64,000 bases of DNA from Pseudomonas sp. Irchel s3h17 (GTDB lineage: Bacteria > Pseudomonadota > Gammaproteobacteria > Pseudomonadales > Pseudomonadaceae), in the NCBI RefSeq assembly GCF_900187505.1, contig NZ_FYDL01000001.1:393193-457192 (forward strand), written 5' to 3'. The position numbers and the translations under genes are program-made. Of the stretch, positions 18,247-28,800 are shown in pieces. The notes under the pieces were generated by a model that saw only the letters and a program-made list of their open reading frames with translations, was not told where the DNA came from and ran no database searches. Position 1 is the first letter of the stretch, and the number at the start of each line of letters is the position of its first letter.

Positions 18247-19707
18247 TCAGGCACAGGCGGTCGACGCAGGTACCTGACTGATGTCGCAGACATAGCGATC
18301 GCGCCCCTGTTGCTTGGCCTGGTACAGCAACTGGTCGGCGCGGATCAGCAACGCCTCAAGGCTGTCGCCGGCACCGCGCCATGCGCTGACACCCAGGCTG
18401 CACGTCACGCTAACGCAGTGCCCTTCATGGTTCAGAGGGGCCTTGCGCACTGTTTTCAGCAGACGCCCCGCCAGCAACCGGGCACCCTCCAGATCCGTGT
18501 CCGGCAGCAGGATGACAAACTCCTCGCCCCCCATGCGGGCAAGCACGTCGTGCTGGCGGATGATTCGCTCCAGCTGGCGCACGAAAAACTTCAACACCTG
18601 GTCACCACCATCATGGCCATAGGTATCGTTGACCCGCTTGAAATGGTCGATGTCCAGCTGCAACACGCTCAGCGGGCGACCGTCGCGGCTGGCGCGGGTC
18701 AGTTCCCGCTCGCCCAACACCATCAACGCACGCCGGTTGTAGGCACCGGTGAGAAAGTCTCGGGTGGCCGCCTGGTGATGCGCCACGCTGACATTAACCA
18801 GATGCACCAGCAGCAGACCGATCAACGGCAAACAGAGGAGAAACCCGGCCAGCAACATCAATGGAAAGCTATTGATCCGCACGAACAGCGCCAGGTAGCT
18901 CGAGATCAGCGGCTCACTGTAATAAATCAGTTGCAACTTGCCCTCGGGATCCACCAGGTGCCGGGTAAATCGTTCACCGTCCGTCGTCTCGGCCACCCCC
19001 TCGGCCCCCACGAGGGTGGCCGCGGAAGCAACCCCGGGGGGTACCAGTGCCTGCCACAGCTCGGCTGAGCCGGGCAGGTACTCGACCCTGCCTGAGTCCA
19101 GGCGCATATGGATGTCGAAATACAACACATGCTCATGCGCCTCGGTCATGGCGACGCGAATCACGATGCCATCGCGAAACGCACGCGCGAGGTCCGGGCG
19201 CGCGGGCAACTGCACGGGTGTCATTTCGGTCTGTGTCTGCTGGATCAAGGCAAAACCACCGTCGCAGGCGTAGCCGATGACTTGCCGGCTGACCATGCGG
19301 ATCTTGCCTTCGTTCAAGCTGATGTGCGGCGTGCCCGGGGCTGACAGGCTGTCCGCCAGCGCACGAGGCACACTCAGCAGTTGCTGATCGAGCTCCCGCA
19401 TGTTCCGGGCCAGGATCGTACTGACCAGCTCCCGCCGGGTTATTGACTCACTCGACAGGCAAGTGCCTGTCGGTGGGTCGGCCCATTGCAGGGCCTGATG
19501 TAACTCGTGGATGGAAATTTGCTTCATCAAGTAGGAAAAGCCCTGATTAGTGCGCTCCACCAGTGCCGCATGTTGCCCGGCGAGCAACAACTCACGCTGC
19601 AGTTGGTACTGATGCACAAGCCCCTGCAAGGCAACCAGGGACAGCACCGCCACCACTAACCAACAACCGATCCTGACGCTGCGCGCGTGTTCGACGACCC
19701 AATTCAT
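18247..19707 (-). CDS. Membrane-bound diguanylate cyclase (GGDEF domain)
   Basis: This 486-residue protein has a membrane segment at 14-32, a periplasmic sensor of about 240 residues that I do not recognise, a second membrane segment at 280-305 and a GGDEF domain. The active-site loop is GGEEF at 393-397, so the enzyme should be active. An RQHD I-site at 384-387, five residues before it, implies product inhibition by c-di-GMP. It lies downstream of pelG on the same strand and may supply c-di-GMP to PelD. The gap to pelG is 340 bases, so it may have its own promoter. Confidence 0.92.
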   Translation of the reverse strand: MNWVVEHARSVRIGCWLVVAVLSLVALQGLVHQYQLQRELLLAGQHAALVERTNQGFSYLMKQISIHELHQALQWADPPTGTCLSSESITRRELVSTILARNMRELDQQLLSVPRALADSLSAPGTPHISLNEGKIRMVSRQVIGYACDGGFALIQQTQTEMTPVQLPARPDLARAFRDGIVIRVAMTEAHEHVLYFDIHMRLDSGRVEYLPGSAELWQALVPPGVASAATLVGAEGVAETTDGERFTRHLVDPEGKLQLIYYSEPLISSYLALFVRINSFPLMLLAGFLLCLPLIGLLLVHLVNVSVAHHQAATRDFLTGAYNRRALMVLGERELTRASRDGRPLSVLQLDIDHFKRVNDTYGHDGGDQVLKFFVRQLERIIRQHDVLARMGGEEFVILLPDTDLEGARLLAGRLLKTVRKAPLNHEGHCVSVTCSLGVSAWRGAGDSLEALLIRADQLLYQAKQQGRDRYVCDISQVPASTACA

Positions 19708-20047
19708 GACTCCTGCTCCACTGCGGCACCTGGCACGCGTTGTCTTGCTCCACCGCTGATCTTGCGCAAGGCTGTAACGGCCGTGTCCAACTCGCTCGCA
19801 TCAACATCGGCATAGCGATGGGCTCGCGGGGGGGTAGTCAGGACGCGGCGGCAAACGGGGCAGCCGCCAGTGACGGGCCGACCACGGCGCTGACAATGGC
19901 CTGCAGTAACGCATACCCCCGGGCATGGCCGCTGTGAATTGAGGCGCAGGTCCGCTGAAAATCGAAGCGCAAGGCTGAATACCTGTGAACGTGGCTGATA
20001 AGGCGACGTATCAATAGGCATTTGTTCACAAACGTGATGCTCGACCG
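19708..20047 (-). other. Gap between pelG and the cyclase gene; possible decayed short gene
   Basis: The cyclase ATG overlaps the stop of an open frame by ATGA (stop 19704-19706), a pattern usually seen between co-translated genes. That frame ends in a plausible sequence (SELDTAVTALRKISGG), but its upstream part is unlike a protein. A second frame at 19838-20029 carries a secretion-like tail ending SLAAAPFAAAS. This could be a small gene broken by frameshifts, or chance. Confidence 0.25.
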
Positions 20048-21418
20048 TCAATGCGACAGCATGAAGGTGTCGTACTCCAGATCCTCCAGCACCCTCGAAA
20101 GCCGGTGCAGTCCCAGGAGCACACAGACCAGCAACGACAGCGTAAAGCCGTAGCCGAAGAAGCTGGGGCCAAGGTACTGGCTGAGCAGGGTCAACGCGGT
20201 ATTCGACACCACGAACCAGACACACAACTGGAGAACGATCATGCGTTTGTCCAGGTAGAAGAAGACATTGAGCAAGGCCATGAACACCACCTGGAGACTC
20301 ACGCCAATCAAGGCGATGTGAAACAGTGGCAGGTAGTAACTGGACAGCCCCAACCACTCGAGCAGACGCGGGGCGAACAGGAACGACAGCAACACCGTCA
20401 CGCCCTGCACCTTGCAGATTTCCAGCAGGCCCTGGCGGATCGACAGGACCATCTCGGTTTTCAACTGGCCGATGTACTGCAGCGTTGCACCGTCCCGGAT
20501 GGCTTGAAACAACCGTTCACACCACTCGGCGAAATCGGTTTCGATGCGCACCAGAAACACCGCCATGCCGGGAATGATCGCCAGGTAGGCGAGGAAGATC
20601 GGCAGGTCATAGATAAGCGAGGCGCGTAGCGGGCCGACCATTCCACTCGATGTACCGGGGTTGAGCCAGAACAGGAATTTGTCGACCCAGATCCCCAGGT
20701 TGTAACAGAAGCCGGTGGCGAGCAGGCTGACAAACACCTGGCGGCGGTCGAGGAAGTCGAAGGCAATCAGTTTCTCGGCCTGGTATTCGCGCAAGATGTC
20801 GTAGAGATACAGGAACAGCAACGCGCTGTGACCGATCAACAGGGCCAGCAGCAAACCCGGCAGCTGCAGGAAGCTCAGCGCGTAGGCACTCGCCACCATC
20901 AGCGAATAGCCCACCAGCATCACCAGCAGGATCCGGTTGTAAGCCTTCATGCCGGACAGAAAGATAATCACCAGCCACAGATTGCACAGGACGACGAAGT
21001 TCGCCAGCACCAGCACGCGAAAAATCAGCGGCTCGTCGAACAGCAGGCCCAGCACCATGATCCCCAGCAACCCGGCACCAAGGGTGACCATCAGTAAAAT
21101 CCCCAACAGATTCGGCAATATCCGCTCGTGCTGGTGTTCGTAAAGTAGGTCGGAAACGAAACGGGTAAAAAACAGCTGCAGGCCACCGGTCAGGATCAAC
21201 GAACTGGCCATCAGGTAGGTCACGGTCACCAGGAACTGGCCAACCAGCACATCGGGCAGCAACAAGCCGAGACTGATACTGCCGACCAGCATCACGCTGA
21301 CAATCGACAGCACCCAAGGGCCGGAACTGATCAATCCGGCATACAGGTAGGCATGCAGGGTCGCCGTGTAGGAGTCGCGCGAGAGAATCCTGCGCAGTTC
21401 AAAGCCTATTCCAGCCAT
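20048..21418 (-). CDS. pelG: PelG, Wzx-like inner-membrane Pel polysaccharide transporter
   Basis: This 456-residue polytopic membrane protein has about 12 hydrophobic segments and the PelG N-terminus MAGIGFELRRILSRDSYTAT. It belongs to the polysaccharide-transporter branch of the MOP superfamily and forms the inner-membrane synthase and export complex with PelD, PelE and PelF. It has the length of the P. aeruginosa protein. Its start directly abuts the pelF stop. Confidence 0.96.
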   Translation of the reverse strand: MAGIGFELRRILSRDSYTATLHAYLYAGLISSGPWVLSIVSVMLVGSISLGLLLPDVLVGQFLVTVTYLMASSLILTGGLQLFFTRFVSDLLYEHQHERILPNLLGILLMVTLGAGLLGIMVLGLLFDEPLIFRVLVLANFVVLCNLWLVIIFLSGMKAYNRILLVMLVGYSLMVASAYALSFLQLPGLLLALLIGHSALLFLYLYDILREYQAEKLIAFDFLDRRQVFVSLLATGFCYNLGIWVDKFLFWLNPGTSSGMVGPLRASLIYDLPIFLAYLAIIPGMAVFLVRIETDFAEWCERLFQAIRDGATLQYIGQLKTEMVLSIRQGLLEICKVQGVTVLLSFLFAPRLLEWLGLSSYYLPLFHIALIGVSLQVVFMALLNVFFYLDKRMIVLQLCVWFVVSNTALTLLSQYLGPSFFGYGFTLSLLVCVLLGLHRLSRVLEDLEYDTFMLSH

Positions 21419-22933
21419 TCAACAGGTCCCCATGGCGGCATGATAAAGATCACGATAGCGGCGCAGCATCAAGGCCTGGCTGTAGTAACGGTTAACCCGC
21501 AACAGGCCGCTGGTCTGCGCGTCTTGCCAGCGCTGCGGGTTTCTCAGCAGACCAAGGATCGCCGTCGACGTGGCCTGAGGGTCGGCAATGGCCACCACCG
21601 TCCCGCCACATCCGAGGTCGCGGTCCTCGGCGCTGCCGCCTTCGATCAACTCGCGACAGGACCCCACGTCGCTGCTGACCACCGGCGTTCCGGCGGCCCA
21701 GGCTTCCAGAATCACCAGCGGCTGGGCCTCGCTGATGGAGGTCAGGACCATCAGGCCCAACTGCGGCAGGATGTCCTGGATGCGTTGGAAACCGAGGAAC
21801 CGCACCTTGCCTTCCAGCCCCAGGCTCGCCGTCAGGCTGTGGCACTCACTGGCGTATTCCGGATCCTCTTCTTCGGGCCCGACGATCCAGCCTTCGACCT
21901 GGGGCATGACACTGATCACACCCCGCATGGCTCGCAGGAAGGTCTTGACGTCCTTGATCGGCACCACACGACCAATCAAGCCAACCACGGGGGCAATACC
22001 GGGCGGGCGGGTGTCGAAGGCGGCCGTCCATTGCGGCAGGTCAATGCCGTTGGGAATCACCTGGGTGCGGGCCGGGTCGGCACCGTCCTGGATCTGCCGT
22101 TGGCGATTGCCGTCGTACAGCGCCACGATCGTGTCGGCACTGTGGTAGGTCAGTTGGCCGATGCGCTCGAAGAAGCGGATCCAGAGCTCACGGAGGTAAC
22201 CCGTGCCGGCGTCCAGGCTGCCATTGAGGGCATGCTCGGGACTCTCGGCGAGCCAACTGGCCTGGGCCAGGTCGATTTTGCGCTCCTTGGTATAGATACC
22301 GTGCTCGCTGAGCAGATAGCCACAACCCCAGCGTTTCTTGAGCATGCAGCCCAGTATCCCGGCATAACCGGTGGAGATGGCGTGCAGCACCCGTGCCGGC
22401 GGCATTCTCCGCGAGGCTTCGGCGAGCATCAGCAATGGCGACTGCATGGAACGCAAGGTCCAGAAATAATTGACGAACGACGGGGCGCTGCAGTGCTGCC
22501 GATACCCGCTGCTGAGCACTGCCCAGCTGGCACGGCTGCGCAACACGTCATCCAGCGTCAAGTGCCCTTGGACCATGAGGTCGAGCAAGCGCTCGCCCAG
22601 CTCCGGGGCCGGCGTGTCCGGGTGGTGCAAAAAGCGATACAGGTCGGACAGTTGTTGCTCGCAGGCCTTGCGCGGCAATGCCCTGGCGCTGGTGGGCCGG
22701 GTTGCATCCTCGAGAAAGACTTCCTCGATGTGCAGAACATTCGACGGAATCTCATAGCGTCGGCTCGCATAGGCCGAACGCTGTCCGCCAATGAACATCA
22801 CCGAGAACGTCAGGTCGGGCAGACCGAGAATCATCTGGTGGATCCAGCTGGACACGCCTCCGCGGACATAGGGCCAGGTACCTTCAAGCAACAGACAGAT
22901 GTCAACACGCGGCCCATCGTCTTTGCGGTTCAT
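21419..22933 (-). CDS. pelF: PelF, GT4-family glycosyltransferase for Pel polymer
   Basis: This 504-residue cytosolic glycosyltransferase polymerises the Pel backbone from UDP-sugar. It has the PelF N-terminal signature LLLEGTWPYVRGGVSSW, and the retaining-GT EX7E motif is visible in SEAQPLVILEAW. The GT-B fold's second half begins near VVGLIGRVVPIKD. It overlaps pelE by 4 bases and abuts pelG. Confidence 0.96.
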   Translation of the reverse strand: MNRKDDGPRVDICLLLEGTWPYVRGGVSSWIHQMILGLPDLTFSVMFIGGQRSAYASRRYEIPSNVLHIEEVFLEDATRPTSARALPRKACEQQLSDLYRFLHHPDTPAPELGERLLDLMVQGHLTLDDVLRSRASWAVLSSGYRQHCSAPSFVNYFWTLRSMQSPLLMLAEASRRMPPARVLHAISTGYAGILGCMLKKRWGCGYLLSEHGIYTKERKIDLAQASWLAESPEHALNGSLDAGTGYLRELWIRFFERIGQLTYHSADTIVALYDGNRQRQIQDGADPARTQVIPNGIDLPQWTAAFDTRPPGIAPVVGLIGRVVPIKDVKTFLRAMRGVISVMPQVEGWIVGPEEEDPEYASECHSLTASLGLEGKVRFLGFQRIQDILPQLGLMVLTSISEAQPLVILEAWAAGTPVVSSDVGSCRELIEGGSAEDRDLGCGGTVVAIADPQATSTAILGLLRNPQRWQDAQTSGLLRVNRYYSQALMLRRYRDLYHAAMGTC

Positions 22934-23916
22934 GTCCAGCTCCTCACCAGGGCGGCGAATGGCGGTCGCTGCTGCATGTCCACTGGCAGGCGGGTCAACA
23001 GCCCGGGCACCTCATGGTAACGACCGGCCACGAAGGCCAGCTCCGCGCGATACGGCAACACGTGGGCCTCGTCTATGCCGCTCTCCTGGGCCAGGCTCAA
23101 CAATGTGTCGGCGCGTTCGACATCGCCACGCTCCAGGGCAATCCGCCCGGCCAGCAGGAACAGCTCACCGCCCTCCCCAGCCAGCAGTCCTTGTTCGGCA
23201 TGCTCACTGGCCTGATTGAGGACGTGCTCCAGCACACTGCCCTGGGCCAGCCCAAGATAGGCCAGCTCCCAGTACCAGCGCGCCAATGTGGCATGCAGTG
23301 CGCCTGCCGCTTGTGCGGTGGCCGCGGGCACTTGCGCGAGGGCGGTTTGTATCCGCAGGTTGATGTCGCTCTCCAGCGTGTCGAGCATCGAGTACGCCAG
23401 CAACCGCACGTCATCGCTTGGATCACCCAATGCCAGCTTGAGGATAGGCACCGCTTCCCGGCCGGCCATGCGTCGGGTCGCCAGCAGACCGGCCGAACGC
23501 TGTTCTGGCCGCGGCGCATGCCGCAACACATCCTGCAACCCTCCCCCGGCAAAGCTCGACAGACCCGTGTTGACCTGGGCCAGGAGCGGCAGCTTGGGGA
23601 TGGTGACGGATTGCCAGGTCTGTTTGTCGCGTTGGCGCGACACGTGCAGCGTCGGGAAAATCGCCATGACCCCCAAGGTGCCAAACACAGGCACAAAGAA
23701 CGCCAGGCTGAAGATCAACAGCGGACTCCAGGGCAGCGGCGAACGATAGCGCACCGGCAACGACCGCCACACCGCCGCACACAGCAGTGCACAGGCAAGG
23801 CCATGAACCGGAATGAAGACCAGCCACTGTTGCCACTCGGGCGCAGCCGACCACAAACGGCTCCAGCTTCCCGCTTCCAGCACCAGGGCAGCGCTAAACA
23901 TCCACTTGCTGATCAT
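22930..23916 (-). CDS. pelE: PelE, membrane scaffold with TPR-like repeats
   Basis: This 328-residue protein has two N-terminal membrane segments (residues about 30-50 and 65-90) followed by a helical cytosolic part rich in Ala/Leu repeats of TPR type. PelE links PelD to PelG and PelF in the inner-membrane complex. It overlaps pelD by 23 bases and pelF by 4. Length matches the P. aeruginosa protein to within a residue or two. Confidence 0.94.
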   Translation of the reverse strand: MISKWMFSAALVLEAGSWSRLWSAAPEWQQWLVFIPVHGLACALLCAAVWRSLPVRYRSPLPWSPLLIFSLAFFVPVFGTLGVMAIFPTLHVSRQRDKQTWQSVTIPKLPLLAQVNTGLSSFAGGGLQDVLRHAPRPEQRSAGLLATRRMAGREAVPILKLALGDPSDDVRLLAYSMLDTLESDINLRIQTALAQVPAATAQAAGALHATLARWYWELAYLGLAQGSVLEHVLNQASEHAEQGLLAGEGGELFLLAGRIALERGDVERADTLLSLAQESGIDEAHVLPYRAELAFVAGRYHEVPGLLTRLPVDMQQRPPFAALVRSWT

Positions 23917-25270
23917 TCAAACCACACTCGTCGAATAGAAAATGACGTAACCCGGTGCAATCGCCGACAGGCTCCAGGTTGTAGGCCAGGACCTGTACCC
24001 CCAGGCTGGCCAGGTCGCTCTCGACACCAAACTCCTCATGCAACAACACACCAATGCGTGTGAAATACCCGGTGGCACCTGTCCTGTCAGTCAAGGGCAG
24101 CAGCATCAGCAGCACCGGGTTGCCACGACCATTACGCACCAGCAACTGCACGTCGAGACCTCGCTGGTGACGCTCCAGCAGACGCACCAGCCGGTCATTG
24201 GCGCGGGTCATTTCCAGGCCGAACAGACACGCATTGAGCCCATGTTGCTGGTTATCCGAAAGGCAACGCTTGAGCTGCCGGCTGAAGTGGTGGGCATCGG
24301 CATCCACCGATTGCAGCACGTGCCGATCACCGTGCAGCAAGTCGGCGATGTGTCCGGCCAGTAGCGCCAGAAGGCTCAGGGTCCGCTCCTGAAAGGCAAA
24401 GAACGGCATCTGCCGGATCGCCAGGACCGCCAGCAAATGGCCTTCGGCATCGATCAGCGGCACACAGGCCTGCAGCGAGTAGATCTGCGCCAGGCCGCCG
24501 GAATCGATCAATTCCTGGCGTACGCTGATCAGTTCGCCGCGCTCCAGGCAAAGCCTGATCAAGCCGTCATCGGTGTCCAGGTTCTCCATGGCCCCGATGG
24601 TGGCCAGTGCTTCTGGCTGAACCGTTGTCCGTTGCTCATCCACTCGATACAGCCCGGCCACTCGCAGTGAGCCGTATTGGCCCAGCAACGCCAGGATCGG
24701 TCCGGCCAGGAGCGTCAACGCATCGCCTTCGCCGGGCATGACCCGTAGCTTTTCCCGTAAGCCGAGCAACGCGCTGCGCAGGCTCTGATCACTGCCCGCC
24801 ACGCGCTGCTCCAGCAAATCATGGGACACCCGAAGAATCTGGTGAGCGCAGGTGAACTCGTCCAGACGCGACCGGCTGTAGTCGTTGGCCCTCTGCAGGC
24901 GCTGCAAACGTTGCTGCCACAGATCGTGCACCTCCCCCACCAACATGCCGCACAGCAACAGGCCAACGATGTACGACGGCTCGATCTGTGCGTAGGCGGC
25001 GAGCCCGGCAGAGCGCAGGATGAACAGCGTCATCACCAGCAGCGCGGCACTCGACAAGCCCCGGGCAAAACCGTAACGCACACCGGCCAACAACGGTGCA
25101 AATACCGGCCAGGGGAAGGCGGCATGCATCTGCAGCGGGTCTTCCGGTACCAGCCACAGCCCCAGGCCAATGACCAGTCCCGTGACGACCAGGGTTTCCA
25201 GCCAGGACACCGGGCCTCTGGCGCGGGGCGCCAGGCTGTAATCCATGTAGGGAGATTTCATCGCAATCAC
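23894..25270 (-). CDS. pelD: PelD, c-di-GMP receptor of the Pel complex
   Basis: This 458-residue inner-membrane protein has four membrane segments (about 23-110), a GAF domain (about 170-310) and a degenerate GGDEF domain. The I-site RGLD is at 370-373 and the catalytic loop is replaced by RNGRG at 379-383, exactly five residues later, so it binds c-di-GMP without making it. Arg405 matches the third c-di-GMP contact known in P. aeruginosa PelD. The GTG at 25270 overlaps the pelC stop by four bases; an ATG at 25261 is an alternative start. Confidence 0.96.
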   Translation of the reverse strand: MIAMKSPYMDYSLAPRARGPVSWLETLVVTGLVIGLGLWLVPEDPLQMHAAFPWPVFAPLLAGVRYGFARGLSSAALLVMTLFILRSAGLAAYAQIEPSYIVGLLLCGMLVGEVHDLWQQRLQRLQRANDYSRSRLDEFTCAHQILRVSHDLLEQRVAGSDQSLRSALLGLREKLRVMPGEGDALTLLAGPILALLGQYGSLRVAGLYRVDEQRTTVQPEALATIGAMENLDTDDGLIRLCLERGELISVRQELIDSGGLAQIYSLQACVPLIDAEGHLLAVLAIRQMPFFAFQERTLSLLALLAGHIADLLHGDRHVLQSVDADAHHFSRQLKRCLSDNQQHGLNACLFGLEMTRANDRLVRLLERHQRGLDVQLLVRNGRGNPVLLMLLPLTDRTGATGYFTRIGVLLHEEFGVESDLASLGVQVLAYNLEPVGDCTGLRHFLFDECGLNDQQVDV

Positions 25271-25785
25271 TCGAACCGAAGGGCGTCAACCAGCGGTTCG
25301 ATCACCTGCTGTGCCGTGCCGGCAAGGCTTTCACGGGACCAGCCCGCCCGCGCCCCGCTTTTGCTCCAGAGCACACGGCCACTGCGGACGTCCATCACAC
25401 GCAGGCTGACACCCACCGCCGGTTCGCCATCCAGACCGCTTTTGTACTGCCACTCCTCGACACTGCCCGTGATCACGTAGTCGAGCTGCTCGGCGCGCGC
25501 CCAGTCCAGGGCGCCGGCCAGGCGTTCGTTGTCATCCATCAGGGCCTGCTCACCTTGAGTGCTGAGCGGGTAGACGCGTGGCTGCAGTCCATGGCGGCTG
25601 ATCGCACTGAGCAGGATCTGCTCGCTGCGCTCACCGGCTTGTGGTGTCTGCGAATAGTTGACCATGGGCAGAATGCCCCACTGTGCATGACGCGGCAGGT
25701 TCGGGCCGGCGTCACCGGTAAAGCGGGTGCAGCTGGCGATCAGCAAGACCGCCAGGCCCAGACTCAGATTACGGATCAATTGCAT
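25267..25785 (-). CDS. pelC: PelC, outer-membrane-associated lipoprotein
   Basis: This 172-residue lipoprotein has a signal peptide and lipobox ending IASC at Cys19. PelC forms a periplasmic dodecameric ring under the PelB barrel that funnels the polymer. I chose the ATG at 25785, which has GAGGA about 10 bases upstream and gives the P. aeruginosa length; an ATG at 25812 is in frame but adds nine residues before the signal peptide. It overlaps pelD by 4 bases. Confidence 0.95.
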   Translation of the reverse strand: MQLIRNLSLGLAVLLIASCTRFTGDAGPNLPRHAQWGILPMVNYSQTPQAGERSEQILLSAISRHGLQPRVYPLSTQGEQALMDDNERLAGALDWARAEQLDYVITGSVEEWQYKSGLDGEPAVGVSLRVMDVRSGRVLWSKSGARAGWSRESLAGTAQQVIEPLVDALRFE

Positions 25786-25814
25786 CGCTTGATGTTCCTC
25801 TAGAAATTCCATGA

Positions 25815-28800
25815 TCAGCGCCCAACGCGCACGCTGTAGCTCACACCCAGGGTTCCGCCCGCCTGCCCGTTGCCGCCTTGTGGCTCGGATTGGTAGCCCG
25901 CGGTGAAGGCCAATTCGTCATTACCCAGTACTTCCATGCCCATTCCGGTGTTGATGCCGTAGTTGACGGTTTGATCCAGCCACTGCCAGCCGACCGTCAC
26001 ATCCACCAGCCAGGTGTACTGTGGGTGCGCCCGGCTCAGCGCGCCCGGCATGCCTCGACGCCAGGTACTGCCGACATACAGCAGGCCGTAACGGCTCTGC
26101 AGCAGGTCGCTGGCGACCACCGTGGGTTGATCGAGGGGATTTTCAGGGTCTGGCAACTCGACCCTCACCGGACCACCGTTGTTGCTGGACAACGAGTCCA
26201 GGGTGCGATCGTCCACCTGGTTGTGCTGGTAGGCGACGCCACTGCGCAGGGTCCAGGCAGGTCCTTCGAACTGCAGCGTGTGGCCGTACTCCGCCTTCAC
26301 ATCCTGACCATTGCCCAGCGCGTCGCCACCCCGGGTGGAGAATGACTTCTGGGCCACCTCCCAACTGAGCTGGTCACGGGCGGTCAATCCATGACGGCCA
26401 CCCAGCCGGACGCCGTCGTACTGCCCGAATGTGCGCATCAGGCCACTGTCCTCACTCTTGCGCTGCCAGTCGAAACCGGCTTCGAGCTCGTCACCCGCAC
26501 CCAGTTGCCAATGGCGGCTGAGGCCGAAACCGTTGCGGTCATCGTCCTGGCGCTGGCTGGTATCGAGGACCAGCGTGTAATGACCTCGCTCCACTTGCCG
26601 CTGCAGGGTCAGCTCGGCGTTACGCTCCTCCCCCAGGCGCGATGAGATCAGTTGATCGCTGTCGTAGGTGCCCTGCTCCAGCTCAAGATTGGCGTGCCAC
26701 TGATCACCCAGGCTTTGAGCGACCCGCAGACGCGGCCCGTTGAATTCGAGCCCACCGAAATCCTGTCCATGCCAGGCCAGCTGTGCCCCCTGCGGCGTGC
26801 GCTCGTGACCTTCCACCGCCTGCCGCCGCAGCTGCTCACGGATGGCCCGGGGTTGCTCATCACCCAGCGAGGACAGGCTTACACCCAAGGCCTCGCTGTG
26901 CCGTCCCAGGCGACTGAGGGCCTGGGCGCGCTGCGCCGGGTTCAGATCGGCATTGCCCAACAGCGCTTCGACCTGGGCCGTGTTACGGCTGCGCAGGGCT
27001 TCCTGAATCTGCTCGTAACGCTCAACCTGCAAACCCTGGCCGCGTGCCCACGCCAGCCATTGGTCCTTTTGCGCGGGCTGATTGGAAGCATCGAGGCGCG
27101 CCAGCAGACGTTCGAACCACAACTGCAACATGGCCGGCGAACCGTCCTGCCACTGCAGCACCTGTTGCTGAGCCTTGCGCGGCGAGTAGCTGGTGGCCAC
27201 CAGGCGTAGCCAGGTGGTGTAACGTTCGGAAGAGGGTCGCGGCGTGTCGCTTTCAAGGTCGCGTATCAACTTCAAGCGCAGGCGCTGAGCCGTGTCCTGA
27301 TAACCGGCGCTTTCCAGCGCATCGGCATAAGCCGCCTGTACCAGCCAGTCCTGAGGATGGGCCTTGAGGTGCAGGCGATACCAGGCCAGGGCCTCGCGGT
27401 TACGGCCGAGCAGTTGACTGGCACTGGCAAACACCAGCCACAGATCCGGGTCCTGGCGTGCCGGTGCGCGCCATTTGCTCAGCAGTGGCCTGAGCTCGGC
27501 GACGTTGCCCTGATCCACGTACAACCACATCAGGCGTTCGCGAAACGGGTTGTCGTCGGGATACAACTCCAACGCCGCCAGGTACAGCTGTTGCGCCTCA
27601 TCGAAACGCCCCTTCTCCACGGCCAAGGCACCACGCACCGCCAGGACCTGGGCCAGGTTGTAGATGGCCGGATACTGCTCGGCGGCGTCGAGCAGCGCAG
27701 TGATCTGCGGCCAGTCCTGAAGTTCCTGGGCCTGTTGTAACGCCTGAATCAAGGACTGTGATGGGTGATCGCGTTGCCAGCTGGCAATCAACAGGTCCAA
27801 GGCACGCTGCGGATCGCGGACACGGTAGAGGGCGACAAGCCGATCTTCATCGGAGCGGCTGAGCGAACCTTCGAGACTCAATAGTTGTTCAAGAGCCTCT
27901 TGCAGTGCATCGTCCAGCTCCAGATCCCAGGCCAGTACCGCCCGTGCTCGCCAATAGCGCTCATCCGCGATGGCGCGGTCATCCACGTGCAATACCTGCC
28001 AGGCAGCCTGGTTATCGAACAGTTTCAGGTAGGTACGGGACCAGTCCAGCCGTTCGGGGAGGGTCAGTGCGAAATGCGTCGACAGGTTCTCGTAGGCCAT
28101 CGCCTTGGCCGTCAGCTGTCCGGTACTGTCCAGGTTCAGCAGCAACTTGCTCCAGGCCAGGCGATGCGAGGGGTACTGATGCAAGTATGCCCGTAGCCAG
28201 GCTTCAGACTGCTCCGGGGTGCCCCGCGAGTCATGGCTGTAAACCAACGCCTCAAGCTCGGCATCGGACAGTGCTCGCTGGTCCTTGATAACGGCCAGCA
28301 ACGGGATCGCGCGGTCAAAGTCGAACTGGTGCATCGCCAGACGCCAGGCACGCTCGCGGATCTCGGGGTGTTCCTCCAGCGCCAACAGCCGGGTCCAGTA
28401 GTCCAGAGCCTCGTCCAGCTCGCCATGCCAGTGCGCGAGAAGGCCCAACTGCTCAAGCACGTACGTGTCGTGCGGGTGCTCGTTCAACAGTTGCCGGCCG
28501 CTCTCCCTGGCACCAGGCAAGTCACCCAGCGCCAGGCGCAGGCGGAAGTCTTTGCCCAGTCGGTCGGGGTTGTCCGGCTGCAGGGTGCGCCACCGCTCAA
28601 GAAACTGCATGGCCAACGCGGGACGCGTGTTCGCCAGCGCAATATCGGCGCCCTGCTCCAACCAGGCGGCATCGATGGGTGGCCCCTCCAGCCCGTCGAG
28701 TTCATCAGCCAGCACCTCTATCGCTTGCTGGCCGCGTCCGCTCGCCAGCAGGCTGTCGAAGGCCTGCCGCGCATATTGGCGACGGTCCCCGGGATGCTCG

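Noticed and set aside
21353..23020. 555-codon plus-strand frame opposite pelF
   Set aside because: It has no domain and no start signal, and lies wholly antisense to pelE-pelF-pelG coding sequence.
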